Of a stretch of 64,000 nt of DNA, positions 8,567-17,623 are shown piece by piece; within the stretch, counting starts at the first letter, position 1, and every line of letters starts with the position of its first letter. The translations under genes were made by a program, and so were the position numbers. This DNA is from Clostridia bacterium (lineage in GTDB: Bacteria; Bacillota; Clostridia; Oscillospirales; CAG-272): positions 1-64,000 of the forward strand of contig JAFXHH010000003.1 in assembly GCA_017536475.1 (NCBI GenBank), in the 5' to 3' direction. The notes under the pieces are model-generated. The model saw only the letters and a program-made list of their open reading frames with translations. It did not search any database and was not told the origin of the DNA.

Positions 8567-9952
8567 ATGATTTCAAGAATTTTATTGGAAGATGTCCTTG
8601 CTGTTGCAATGTCTACAGGCGCAGACTTTGCAGAGATCTATGCGGAAAAGACGAGAAATAACGGAATCCGCTTTCTTGACGGCAAGATAGACACTGCAAG
8701 TGACGATATGGTTTCGGGTGTAGGTATACGTGCATTTATAGGAACAAGAACGGTTTATGCGACTACCACTGATTTTTCGCGTTCGGGTCTTATCCGCTGT
8801 GCAAGAGCAGTTGCAGATGCTCTCGGAGAGAGCAAGGCTTCGGTCACCATCAACCTGACAGAGAGAATTTTTCCCAATATTCATCCCGTTAAGATCGTTC
8901 CCGGAAGCACTCCCATAAGCACGAGAACCGACATTCTCAAGGAGGCTTGCTTTGCGGCGAAGGAAAGAGACGAGAAGATAAAGCAGGTCATGGGAAACCT
9001 TTCATCTGTTGATCATACAATTCTTGTTGCTAACAGCGAGGGACTTTACACGACCGACAGACACGTCAGAACAAGAATTGCGGTAAGTGCGGTCGCAGTA
9101 TCGCCCGACGGCAGCGACAATCAGTCCGGCAGCGCTTCTCCCGGACGCGGAATGGGTCTTGAGATGTTCGATTTCATCGATCCCAAGAGCGTCGGTATCA
9201 AGGCGGCGGATCAGGCTCTCGTCAATCTTCGCGCGGACTACTGTCCCGCAGGACAGATGACCGTTGCTATTGAAAACGGCTTCGGCGGCGTTATCTTCCA
9301 CGAGGCTTGCGGTCACTCGCTTGAGGCAACCAGCGTTGGTACGGGCACTTCGCAGATGTGCGGCAAGCTCGGTCAGCAGATAGCTAACGTTAAGGTCACC
9401 GCTATCGACGACGGAACTATCCCTGGTGCGTGGGGCTCGGTCAACATTGACGACGAGGGTCATCCCACGCAGAGAAATGTGCTTATTGAAAACGGTATCC
9501 TCAAGAGCTATATGATCGACCGTCTCGGTTCTCGCAGAATGGGAATGGCTATGACGGGTAACGGCAGACGTGAAAGCTTTATGTACGAGCCTACCTCGAG
9601 AATGACCAACACCTTTATCGCTAACGGCCCCGACAAGAACGAAGATATTATTGCTTCCATTGAATACGGTCTTTACGCAAAGAGTATGGGCGGCGGATCT
9701 GTAAATCCCCTTACGGGCGAGTTCAACTTCGGCGTAAGTGAGGGTTATATAGTAAGAAACGGCAAGATCTGTGAGCCTGTGCGCGGCGCTTCGCTCGTCG
9801 GTACGGGATCCCAGATACTTATGGATATCGATATGGTCGGACAGAATCTTGAAACTGCGCAGGGAATGTGCGGTTCTTCAAGCGGAAGCGTTCCTACCGA
9901 CGTAGGTCAGCCGCTTATCCGCGTATCAAAGATCACAGTAGGAGGTCGCTGA
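8567..9952 (+). CDS. tldD: metalloprotease subunit TldD
   Basis: 461 residues, starting at the ATG 6 bases behind ACGGAGGC; the longer frame would add ten unlikely residues. TldD carries the active site of the TldD/TldE heterodimer, which in E. coli matures microcin B17 and degrades the CcdA antitoxin, and elsewhere trims peptides from the N or C end. The zinc-binding HExxxH is present as H245-E-A-C-G-H250 in FHEACGHSLEA. The downstream partner tldE starts one base after the stop, with its ribosome site GGAGGTCG inside the end of this gene. No RiPP precursor or toxin-antitoxin substrate is visible nearby, so its target here is unknown. Confidence 0.95.
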   Translation: MISRILLEDVLAVAMSTGADFAEIYAEKTRNNGIRFLDGKIDTASDDMVSGVGIRAFIGTRTVYATTTDFSRSGLIRCARAVADALGESKASVTINLTERIFPNIHPVKIVPGSTPISTRTDILKEACFAAKERDEKIKQVMGNLSSVDHTILVANSEGLYTTDRHVRTRIAVSAVAVSPDGSDNQSGSASPGRGMGLEMFDFIDPKSVGIKAADQALVNLRADYCPAGQMTVAIENGFGGVIFHEACGHSLEATSVGTGTSQMCGKLGQQIANVKVTAIDDGTIPGAWGSVNIDDEGHPTQRNVLIENGILKSYMIDRLGSRRMGMAMTGNGRRESFMYEPTSRMTNTFIANGPDKNEDIIASIEYGLYAKSMGGGSVNPLTGEFNFGVSEGYIVRNGKICEPVRGASLVGTGSQILMDIDMVGQNLETAQGMCGSSSGSVPTDVGQPLIRVSKITVGGR

Positions 9953-9953
9953 T

Positions 9954-11282
9954 ATGAATTTTACGGAAATTAAGGATATTATCATTTCTGCTTGCCAAAA
10001 GCACGGAATTGAGGAATATGAGGTTTATTATACCGTTGGAGAGGATATCTCTGCCGAGACGCTTAAGCAGGAGGTCAGCGCCTTCAGCTCGGGCGAGAGT
10101 GCAAAGGTTTATTTCCGTTGTCTCGTAGACGGTCACATGGGTTATGCATCCAGTAGTTATTTCGATGCTGACGAGCTTGAGGCACTTGTTCTTCGTGCAG
10201 CAGATAATGCGAAGATCATTGAAAATAATGACGTTGTAGTTATCTTCAAGGGCTCTGAGTCCTATGCAAAAACTACTGCTCCCGAGCCTGCGGCTATCGA
10301 GGCGGCAGAGCTTAAGAAGTGTGCTCTTGATCTGCAGAAGGCAACTTACGCCGTTGACAGCGCGGTTGTTGATGGAACGCAGTCGATCGCTATCTCCTTC
10401 AAGAACGAGATGTATCTTTACAACTCGCACGGTCTGGAGCTTTCAAACCGTGTTGGTATGTCAGGCTGCTACATTGCTGCAGTCGTAAATAAGGACGGCG
10501 AAGCAAGAGATAATTTTGAATTCGCTGAAAATATTTATAGCGAGGCTGCTAAAAATCTTCCCGCAAAGGCAGTTCAGGGCGCGCTTGACAAGATCGGTGC
10601 TTCCGAGATCCCCACGGGCAAGTATAACGTTGTTATCGACGGCGCTCAGATGCGCTCGCTCCTTTCTGCCTTCTCGTCTGCATTCTCGGCTAAGAACGCG
10701 CTTCTTGGAATGTCCAGACTTGCAGGGAAGGAGGGTCAGAAGATCGCCGCAGATATCGTTACGATCACCGACGATCCTATGAGAGAGGGCTGTCCCGTTC
10801 AGACCAATTTTGACGACGAGGGTGTTGCTACCTACAAAAAGACGGTAGTTGAAAACGGCGTTCTCAAGACAATGCTTTACGACCTTACCACAGCTATCAA
10901 GACCGGCAAGGAGACTACGGGTAACGGTCGTCGCGGAGGCAATATCGCTCCTTATAACTTCGGAATTTCTGCGGGTAGTGAGACTCTTGACGAGCTTTTC
11001 GCCAAGGCGGGCGACGGAATCTACGTAACTGGAGTCAAGGGACTTCACGCGGGCGCTAACCCCATTACGGGTGATTTCTCGGTTGAGAGTGAAGGCTTTA
11101 TCATCAAGGACGGCAAGAAGGCAGGTCCTGTTAAATCCTTTACGATAGCAGGAAATTTCTTTAGTATGCTTATGGAGATCGACTCGCTTTCGAATGAAGT
11201 TAAATGGGGAATCCCAGGTGGATTTACGGTCTTCGGTTCTCCCGACGTGCTCGTCAAAGGTATGAGTATTGCAGGAAAATAA
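9954..11282 (+). CDS. TldE/PmbA family protein, partner of TldD
   Basis: 442 residues, same fold as TldD but without HExxxH, as expected for the non-catalytic subunit (TldE, formerly PmbA). Shared family elements are the central FDDEGVATYKKTVVENGVL segment, the GNGRRGG region and the C-terminal AGNFFSMLMEIDSLSNEVKW. Translation is coupled to tldD (one base between stop and start). A strong hairpin terminator follows about 40 bases after the stop. Predicted cytosolic. The pair works as one unit; no substrate gene is seen within the window. Confidence 0.93.
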   Translation: MNFTEIKDIIISACQKHGIEEYEVYYTVGEDISAETLKQEVSAFSSGESAKVYFRCLVDGHMGYASSSYFDADELEALVLRAADNAKIIENNDVVVIFKGSESYAKTTAPEPAAIEAAELKKCALDLQKATYAVDSAVVDGTQSIAISFKNEMYLYNSHGLELSNRVGMSGCYIAAVVNKDGEARDNFEFAENIYSEAAKNLPAKAVQGALDKIGASEIPTGKYNVVIDGAQMRSLLSAFSSAFSAKNALLGMSRLAGKEGQKIAADIVTITDDPMREGCPVQTNFDDEGVATYKKTVVENGVLKTMLYDLTTAIKTGKETTGNGRRGGNIAPYNFGISAGSETLDELFAKAGDGIYVTGVKGLHAGANPITGDFSVESEGFIIKDGKKAGPVKSFTIAGNFFSMLMEIDSLSNEVKWGIPGGFTVFGSPDVLVKGMSIAGK

Positions 11283-11322
11283 AATATAAATTGTAAATTC
11301 TTTTGAAATTTTACAAAAAATA

Positions 11323-11376
11323 GGCGTTTTGTCAGTAGTCTGTGAAAAAAGCTATTGACAAAGCGCCATTTTTTTT
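11323..11376 (+). terminator. Rho-independent terminator of the tldDE transcript
   Basis: GGCGTTTTGTCAGTAG pairs with CTATTGACAAAGCGCC (two mismatches or wobbles) and is followed by a run of eight T. The 3' arm contains the -35 box of the next promoter. Confidence 0.85.
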
Positions 11377-11383
11377 GTATAAT
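11355..11383 (+). promoter_or_regulatory. consensus sigma-A promoter for rny
   Basis: TTGACA at 11355-11360, 17-base spacer, TATAAT at 11378-11383: a perfect match to the housekeeping consensus. It predicts a start near 11390 and a leader of about 210 nt. It overlaps the tldE terminator. Confidence 0.85.
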
Positions 11384-11601
11384 TAAGTAAGGTGTAATAA
11401 TATATTATTTAAAATGCGGTAGTTTTTTAACAATTACGGATTTTAATGGTTATTATTTGATTGAGTCGGTATGATTCATATTTTTTTATTGGATATAGCC
11501 GTTTTCAATAAATTACGCGGACCGCTTGAGGCGGCGTGCCCGTGCGATATGCCTGATCTTGCCTTAAATAATTACAAATTAAGGAGGTGTAAAGAGGGGA
11601 A

Positions 11602-13155
11602 ATGAAAACAGAAATAGTGATACTTATCAGCATTATTTGTGCTGTTGTTGGTATTCTTCTCGGATTCGTCGTAGGTTTTCTTATCAGAAAGAAGCTTGGC
11701 GAGGCAAAGATCGGCTCTGCCGAGGCCGAAGCCAAAAAGATTCTTGATGAAGCGAGAAAAAATGCGGAATCTGCTAAAAAAGAAGCTTTGATCGAATCCA
11801 AAGAGATCATTATGGGACAAAGAAATGAGCTCGACAGAGAGATCAAGGAAAGAAGAAATGAGATATCCCGCACTGAAAATCGTTTGACCAAAAAAGAAGA
11901 AACGCTCGACAAAAAGTCCGAGGCTCTTGAAAGAAAGAACGAGGTTCTGGACAAGAAGATCAAGGATTACGAGGTTTTGCAGGACAAAGCTAACGAGATG
12001 ATCGGTGAGCAGATCAAAAAGCTTGAAGAGATCTCGGGTTATTCTTCAGAGAGAGCCAAGGAAGAGCTTATTGAAAGAGTTGAGTCCGAGGCTAAGCACG
12101 AGCTTGCTCAGAAGCTTGACGAGCTTGAAACTCAGTTCAAAGAAGAGGCTGACGAAAAGGCAAAGAATATTTTGTCGCTCGCTATTCAGAGATATGCTTC
12201 CGATCACGTTTCCGAGGCTACCGTTTCCAGTGTGGCACTGCCCAGTGAAGAAATGAAGGGTAGAATTATAGGACGTGAGGGAAGAAATATTCAGAAGATC
12301 GAAACTCTTACGGGAGTCGAGCTGATTATTGACGATACCCCCGAGACCATAACCTTGTCGGGATTTGATCCCGTCAGAAGAGAGGTTGCAAGAATTGCTC
12401 TTGAAAGACTTATCTCCGACGGACGTATTCACCCCGCGAGAATCGAGGAAATGGTCGAAAAAGCTCAAAAGGAAGTTGACTTGTCTGTTAAGCAGGCGGG
12501 TGAGAGAGCTACCTTTGAGGTTGGAATTCACGGAATCAATCCCGAGCTTGTGAGATTGCTCGGAAGACTTAAGTACAGAACCAGCTACGGACAGAACGTG
12601 CTCAAGCACTCTATCGAGGTTGCGTTCCTTGCAGGAATTATGGCTGACGAGCTTGGACTCGACGGTACTCTTGCAAAGAGAGCAGGTCTGCTCCACGACA
12701 TCGGTAAGGCATTCCCCCACGACGTTGAAGGTTCTCACGTTGAGATCGGCGTAAATGCTGCGAAGAAGTATAAGGAGAGCAGAGAGGTAGTTCACGCTAT
12801 CGAGGCTCACCACAACGACGTTGAACCCAAGACTATCATTGCAGTGCTCGTTCAGGCTGCCGACGCTATCAGCGCAGCAAGACCCGGTGCACGCCGTGAG
12901 GATATGGAAAATTACATTAAGCGTCTTGAAAAGCTTGAAGAAATAGCAAAGGGCTTTGACGGAATCGACAAGGCATACGCTATTCAGGCAGGACGCGAGA
13001 TCAGAGTTATGGTCAAGCCCGAGGAGGTAAACGACGCAGGTATGAAGGTCATTGCTCGCGAGATGGCGGCAAAGATCCAGGCTGAAGTCAAGTACCCCGG
13101 TCAGATCAAGATCAATCTTATCCGCGAAAGCCGCGCAGTCGACTACGCTAAATAA
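11602..13155 (+). CDS. rny: ribonuclease Y
   Basis: 517 residues, standard length. Residues 5-27 form a membrane anchor, followed by a long Lys/Glu-rich coiled coil (about 30-200), a KH domain around [19 protein letters not shown] and an HD domain with the catalytic H365-D366 in [11 protein letters not shown]. RNase Y starts mRNA decay and processing at the membrane in Bacillota. The ribosome site AAGGAGGTG is 14 bases from the ATG, with a second AGAGGGG closer. The gene has its own consensus promoter and a terminator after it, so it is probably monocistronic. A YlbF-family gene, whose Bacillus homologue modulates RNase Y, lies in the same window. Confidence 0.98.
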   Translation: MKTEIVILISIICAVVGILLGFVVGFLIRKKLGEAKIGSAEAEAKKILDEARKNAESAKKEALIESKEIIMGQRNELDREIKERRNEISRTENRLTKKEETLDKKSEALERKNEVLDKKIKDYEVLQDKANEMIGEQIKKLEEISGYSSERAKEELIERVESEAKHELAQKLDELETQFKEEADEKAKNILSLAIQRYASDHVSEATVSSVALPSEEMKGRIIGREGRNIQKIETLTGVELIIDDTPETITLSGFDPVRREVARIALERLISDGRIHPARIEEMVEKAQKEVDLSVKQAGERATFEVGIHGINPELVRLLGRLKYRTSYGQNVLKHSIEVAFLAGIMADELGLDGTLAKRAGLLHDIGKAFPHDVEGSHVEIGVNAAKKYKESREVVHAIEAHHNDVEPKTIIAVLVQAADAISAARPGARREDMENYIKRLEKLEEIAKGFDGIDKAYAIQAGREIRVMVKPEEVNDAGMKVIAREMAAKIQAEVKYPGQIKINLIRESRAVDYAK

Positions 13156-13293
13156 TTGAATTGATCTCTCGAATCAAATATGCAGAAATCTCTGTAATCT
13201 TTGTTCCTTATTTGCAGTTAAGGATTTATATATATTTAACATAGAACACAGATGAATGTAAGCACGATGAAAATCGGATAAAATATATTTGAT

Positions 13294-13331
13294 AAAACCC
13301 GCTGTTGCACCAAGGCGCAACAGCGGGTTTT
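13294..13331 (+). terminator. hairpin terminator after rny
   Basis: AAAACCCGCTGTTGC and GCAACAGCGGGTTTT form a 15-bp perfect stem with an eight-base loop, ending in TTTT. It would work on either strand. Confidence 0.8.
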
Positions 13332-13338
13332 GCATATA

Positions 13339-13367
13339 TTGACAAGATGAAGGAAATGTGTTAAAAT
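13339..13367 (+). promoter_or_regulatory. sigma-A promoter for the 13443 lipoprotein
   Basis: TTGACA at 13339-13344, 17-base spacer, TAAAAT at 13362-13367, about 75 bases before the start codon and immediately after the rny terminator. Confidence 0.75.
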
Positions 13368-13442
13368 TTATATATAAGGTGTAACGTTTTCGATTTTTTG
13401 GCGACATATCGTATGAAGGGGTAATATAAAGGAGGACTGTTT

Positions 13443-15164
13443 ATGAAAAAGATATTTGCTTTTATGTTGATTATTTTTTCATTGGTCGCTTGTTTGGTCT
13501 CGTGCGATCAAGGGACTCCCGAGAAAGAGCATGAGCACACATATGAATGGGTTACGAGTAAGGAAACACATTTTAAGCAGTATACCTGTGGATGCGCTTC
13601 ACCTGATGTTGCGGAAGTGCATTTGGATGAAGACGGGGATCTTTATTGCGACGTTTGCAACTATTACACGTCGAAGCAAGAACATATCGGGCATACGTAC
13701 AAATGGATCACGACTGAGGAAACGCATTTTAAACAGTACACCTGCGGATGTTCTTCTCCTGATGTTGCAGAGGCGCATTTGGATGAAGACGGGGATCTTT
13801 TTTGCGACGTTTGTAATTATGCGTACTCGTTCTGCGGATTACCTGAGGTTTATTATCTTAGTACGTATGAGAATTGGATAGAAACGCTAACTGCCGAGAA
13901 CGTTGCGAAGGTCAGAACTATTTCTGAGTACGTGGGTGTAGCGCCGGGAAGTCTCAAGACGATCGAAAGCTCTACTGATAAGGGTGCTATTTCACGCATT
14001 ATTGAAGAGTATATGAAGTTGGAAATGTCGCCGATCGCACCCGAAGAAGCTCTTGTGGTCGGAGGCAGTGCCTTTACGATCGAGTTTATACTGAATGACG
14101 GAACGGTTAGATCGCTATACTTTAACAATGGAAATTACCACAATAATTGGCAATGTTTTGAGCTTTTATCTGTTCCGACGTTTAGAGAGGATGATAAAAC
14201 TTGGACTTCTTGTGGGTTCATTAGTTATAGCGGTGTGGGAACCGTGTGCTCATACGTGCCTGAGATGTCGTTTTATAACCCCACGCCAATTTGTCAGATT
14301 CCGCTTGACGAACTGGAGTTTCAATATGATGTTGATGTCGATCTTGCAGAGATTGAGCCTTACAATTTATTGGTGCAGACCGATTTTGGTGATCTTACCT
14401 TTATCACTCCCGATATTTTTTATATAGACGGAGGCGTGTGCTGTGTTCTCGTAGGTAAAGATCTTGACGAGCTGATTTCTGAATATTCAGAGAGTAATGA
14501 CGAATATTATTGTACGGTTTTGATAGAAGCCTTTCGGGAGAAAAATCCCAATGCAGAATTCGTTTCAATCAGAAAATATTACGGAAAATTTGAAAGCGGC
14601 GCAATAGTAGCTATGATAGATTCCGGAGGTTATACCGAGGCATTATGGGAAGAAATCATTGATGACGTCGTGATACAATATACCGACGGAAACCGTATAA
14701 TCGTTTTATATAATAATGAATTCTACACCTTAACGGAAGCGTATGATCAAGGATATATCACCGCAGATGAGCTGAACGTAATTGCCGACTTGCACAACTA
14801 TGAGGATATTGACGACGATACAAGCACTTTTGAAAACATTGGCGATATTGAGCGTTGTGTTTCTGAGCAGTGGACATTGATGAAGAATTTCAAAATTATA
14901 GAAATTACTGTGGATACGGTTGATAGTCCTGAGCACGAAACAAATTTGTTGGGTATTAAGTACTCGTACACGGTCGACGGGGATGTAGAAACGAACTTTA
15001 TCATCTATGAATTTTCATACGATGAGTTTTTGATGCTGTATGATGACAACCATGACTTTTTGGTATATAGCTTGACTGACGGTATTGTTGATAGTATTGA
15101 GTCCGATTCGCTTGTTGTTATTTGGGGCGCTATAGAATGGTATTTTAATGCCATCGAATGGTAG
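13443..15164 (+). CDS. lipoprotein with duplicated Cys-rich motif, unknown function
   Basis: 573 residues. The signal peptide MKKIFAFMLIIFSLVACLVSC ends in two possible lipobox cysteines (LVAC or LVSC), so it should be lipid-anchored to the outer face of the membrane. Two consecutive near-identical units of about 48 residues follow (roughly 30-125), each with HTY-W, THFKQYTCGC and DGDLYCDVCNY; the paired C-x-C and C-x-x-C look like a small zinc-ribbon fold. The remaining 440 residues are acidic and show no domain I recognise. Strong RBS AAAGGAGG. It has its own promoter and a strong terminator after it, so it is a stand-alone gene between rny and the Ter-like operon. Confidence 0.8.
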   Translation: MKKIFAFMLIIFSLVACLVSCDQGTPEKEHEHTYEWVTSKETHFKQYTCGCASPDVAEVHLDEDGDLYCDVCNYYTSKQEHIGHTYKWITTEETHFKQYTCGCSSPDVAEAHLDEDGDLFCDVCNYAYSFCGLPEVYYLSTYENWIETLTAENVAKVRTISEYVGVAPGSLKTIESSTDKGAISRIIEEYMKLEMSPIAPEEALVVGGSAFTIEFILNDGTVRSLYFNNGNYHNNWQCFELLSVPTFREDDKTWTSCGFISYSGVGTVCSYVPEMSFYNPTPICQIPLDELEFQYDVDVDLAEIEPYNLLVQTDFGDLTFITPDIFYIDGGVCCVLVGKDLDELISEYSESNDEYYCTVLIEAFREKNPNAEFVSIRKYYGKFESGAIVAMIDSGGYTEALWEEIIDDVVIQYTDGNRIIVLYNNEFYTLTEAYDQGYITADELNVIADLHNYEDIDDDTSTFENIGDIERCVSEQWTLMKNFKIIEITVDTVDSPEHETNLLGIKYSYTVDGDVETNFIIYEFSYDEFLMLYDDNHDFLVYSLTDGIVDSIESDSLVVIWGAIEWYFNAIEW

Positions 15165-15202
15165 TTTTAAAGAAAATTAAATTATTTCCACTGATTTATT
15201 GC

Positions 15203-15248
15203 AAAAACCAACCGAATGAATCAACGAGGTTCATTCGGTTGGTTTTTT
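15203..15248. terminator. bidirectional terminator between convergent genes
   Basis: AAAAACCAACCGAATGAA (15203-15220) pairs with TTCATTCGGTTGGTTTTTT (15230-15248). An A-run before and T-run after the stem let it serve both the lipoprotein (+) and the helicase operon (-). Confidence 0.9.
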
Positions 15249-15249
15249 G

Positions 15250-17580
15250 TTATTCAAACTCCTCGAAGATCAGTTTTATCTGATTTTCTGCCTCGTCGGC
15301 GCGGAGCTTATCTGCGGCGTAGGCTTTACGGAGTAGGTCGTGGGGGATATAGTTATCATATTTTTCAAAGACAGGGATCTCACCGTTTTCGACGAGAGCC
15401 TCGCAGCTTATGCCGTCACGCTCGACACCGTCGAGCAGTCTTGAAATAAAGTCGATATCCGACGTTTTTTCCATCTTGAAGGTGATATAATAGCAACCCT
15501 CGAATTCTATAGAGCTTATTCCGTTTGCCGCGGCATTTTTCTTTATATATTTGCGCAGGGTGCGGAACGAGCGTGTGCCAAGCCAAGGAAAGAGGCACCA
15601 CGAGTAGCCGCCGAGATGGACGAGAGAATGATTGAGCATACCCGTGTTTTGTGCGGTCTTACGCGCTTGAATAAGGCGCTTGACGGCATTTTCTTTTAGA
15701 TATGGGTAAATCGTGTCTTCCTCGAGTATCTGCTTCATACGGCGCAAAATTTTGGTATGTATCTCACCGAAGTCGCCGGGCCAGGATATCTCCATTTTGC
15801 CGTCGACCTTCTTGACGTATATAAGCTTTCTCGTGACGTCAAGCTCCTCGACCTCCCAAACTCTGCCCGCCAATGCGAAGCGGTCGCCCACGGGGGGAGG
15901 GGTGGTGATAGTTCCTATCTCGTCGGAGCCGCAACGGACGGTAAAGTCTTCGCTGTCCTTGAAAACGGCATAGAATTTAAAGCTTTTTAGGAGTCTTTCG
16001 CCCATAAGTCCGACTATAAGACCCTTTTCCTCGGTCATCTCTAAAAAGTCGTTGTTGAGCATCGAGACGATGAGCGTTTTGTAGTCTTCCTTGCTTACGA
16101 ATCTGAAGGGCGGGAGCGAGAGGACTCTTTGGGCAAGTCTTGCCGCGGTCAGCTCGCCGCAGGATGCGAGCATAGAAAGCGTTTGATGGAAGAGCAGGCT
16201 GAAGGGCATTTTTTTGCGTGAGGGCGGCTCGATAAAGCGTTCCTCAATATAGAGCTGAATGATCGCAATACCTCGCAAAAGCTCCCACGGGATAAGTTGG
16301 GGAAGTGGGGTGTTGGGAAGCGCCTCTTCTTCACGGAAGACCATCATCATCTCCGGGGTCTGACTGCGTCTGCCAGAGCGACCGAGTCTTTGGAGAAAAT
16401 TTGATACGGTGTTTGGAGCTTCTATCTGAACCACGCGTTCAAGCTGACCGATGTCAATACCGAGCTCCATTGTAACGGTCGCGCAGGTAACTGCAAACTC
16501 CTCGTCGTCGCGCATCTTCATTTCGGCTTCCTCACGGAGTGATGCCGAGAGATTGCCGTGATGAATGAGAATATGACTATCCTCGTCGCCGCGAAGCCTT
16601 GCTATCTGGCGCAGCGTGGCGCAGATGTATTCGGTCTCCTCACGGGAGTTGGAAAAAACGAGGGATTTTTTATCTCTTACGCAGTCGTAGGCATATTCGT
16701 AGCCCGGGTCGATGGCGTACGGCTTGGCGCCTCCGACCTGTTTGTAGTTGTCGGTTTGTTCGTTTTTTTGAGGAATATCCTCGGTCGGCTCTACCGAAAT
16801 GGTGATATCCGAAGTCGCGCTACGCACGGCTTTTTCAGTCTCCTGCTTTTGCTTTTCTGCTTCGGGATTCTGAATATAGAAATGCTCAAGTCCGAGTCGC
16901 CATTTGATCTTTTCCTGGCTGAACGTGGGGATGTCGATGTCTCTGCCCGTGTCGGCGGTGAGCCATTCTGCCGCAAGGGAGGGATCTCCGATCGTTGCGG
17001 AAAGAGCTATACGGCGCGGATGGAAGCCGATCAGATGCGCTATTCTCGAGAGCAGACAGATTATCTGATTTCCGCGATCCGTTCCCGTAAGCGTGTGTAT
17101 CTCGTCGATGACGATGAAGCGCAGGTCGCCGAACAGACGGGGGATGTCGTTGGAACGGTTGATGAGCATAGCCTCAAGCGATTCGGGGGTTATCTGTAAT
17201 ATGCCCTCGGGCTTCTCAAGCAGCTTTTTCTTGTGCGACATTGCTACGTCGCCGTGCCAATGAGTAACCTTTACGCCCGTCATATCGAGCAGCTCCTCCA
17301 TACGCTCAAACTGATCGTTTATAAGGCTTTTAAGAGGAGCAATATAGAGCACGCCGACGCTTGAGGGCGGATCCTCGTGGAGCAGGGAGAGAATGGGGAA
17401 GAACGCCGCCTCGGTCTTTCCGCTTGCCGTGGAGGAGGTCAGGAGAAGATTGTTGTCGGTATCGAATATGGTCTTCGCCGCCGCGACCTGAACTGCGCGC
17501 AGAGATTCCCACGAGTGCGAATAGATATATTCCCGTATAAAGTCGGGGAAGCGTTCGAATATGAGATCTGCTTGTGTCAT
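15250..17580 (-). CDS. DEAD/DEAH-box (Lhr-like) helicase of a Ter/BREX-related operon
   Basis: 776 residues. Superfamily 2 helicase motifs are intact: Q-like region at the N terminus, Walker A TASGKT at 51-56, Walker B DEIH at 159-162, motif III SAT at 194-196 and motif VI QRLGRSGRR near 405. A Lhr-type C-terminal extension of about 330 residues follows. Between the two RecA domains there is a Gln/Glu/Lys-rich, probably disordered insert. It is the third gene of a minus-strand operon; the ATPase gene ends 43 bases upstream and the RBS GGAGGATAACA resembles that of the ATPase. Helicases of this kind recur with DUF2791 ATPases (BrxHII with BrxD in BREX; also with TerB-N proteins), pointing to nucleic-acid processing in stress or anti-phage defence. 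Confidence 0.88.
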   Translation of the reverse strand: MTQADLIFERFPDFIREYIYSHSWESLRAVQVAAAKTIFDTDNNLLLTSSTASGKTEAAFFPILSLLHEDPPSSVGVLYIAPLKSLINDQFERMEELLDMTGVKVTHWHGDVAMSHKKKLLEKPEGILQITPESLEAMLINRSNDIPRLFGDLRFIVIDEIHTLTGTDRGNQIICLLSRIAHLIGFHPRRIALSATIGDPSLAAEWLTADTGRDIDIPTFSQEKIKWRLGLEHFYIQNPEAEKQKQETEKAVRSATSDITISVEPTEDIPQKNEQTDNYKQVGGAKPYAIDPGYEYAYDCVRDKKSLVFSNSREETEYICATLRQIARLRGDEDSHILIHHGNLSASLREEAEMKMRDDEEFAVTCATVTMELGIDIGQLERVVQIEAPNTVSNFLQRLGRSGRRSQTPEMMMVFREEEALPNTPLPQLIPWELLRGIAIIQLYIEERFIEPPSRKKMPFSLLFHQTLSMLASCGELTAARLAQRVLSLPPFRFVSKEDYKTLIVSMLNNDFLEMTEEKGLIVGLMGERLLKSFKFYAVFKDSEDFTVRCGSDEIGTITTPPPVGDRFALAGRVWEVEELDVTRKLIYVKKVDGKMEISWPGDFGEIHTKILRRMKQILEEDTIYPYLKENAVKRLIQARKTAQNTGMLNHSLVHLGGYSWCLFPWLGTRSFRTLRKYIKKNAAANGISSIEFEGCYYITFKMEKTSDIDFISRLLDGVERDGISCEALVENGEIPVFEKYDNYIPHDLLRKAYAADKLRADEAENQIKLIFEEFE

Positions 17581-17623
17581 TGTTATCCTCCGAGTGTGTC
17601 TCTACCTTGGGGTAGTAGAGGCC

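Larger units (their letters stand above)
11283..11601. other. 319-base gap: terminator, promoter and long rny leader
   Basis: Holds the tldE terminator (11323-11376), a consensus sigma-A promoter overlapping its 3' arm, and a leader of about 210 nt before rny. The leader is AT-rich up to about 11510, then has a GC-rich patch with a small hairpin (CCGC at 11522-11525 with GCGG at 11531-11534). No ORF or known riboswitch motif was seen. Confidence 0.6.
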
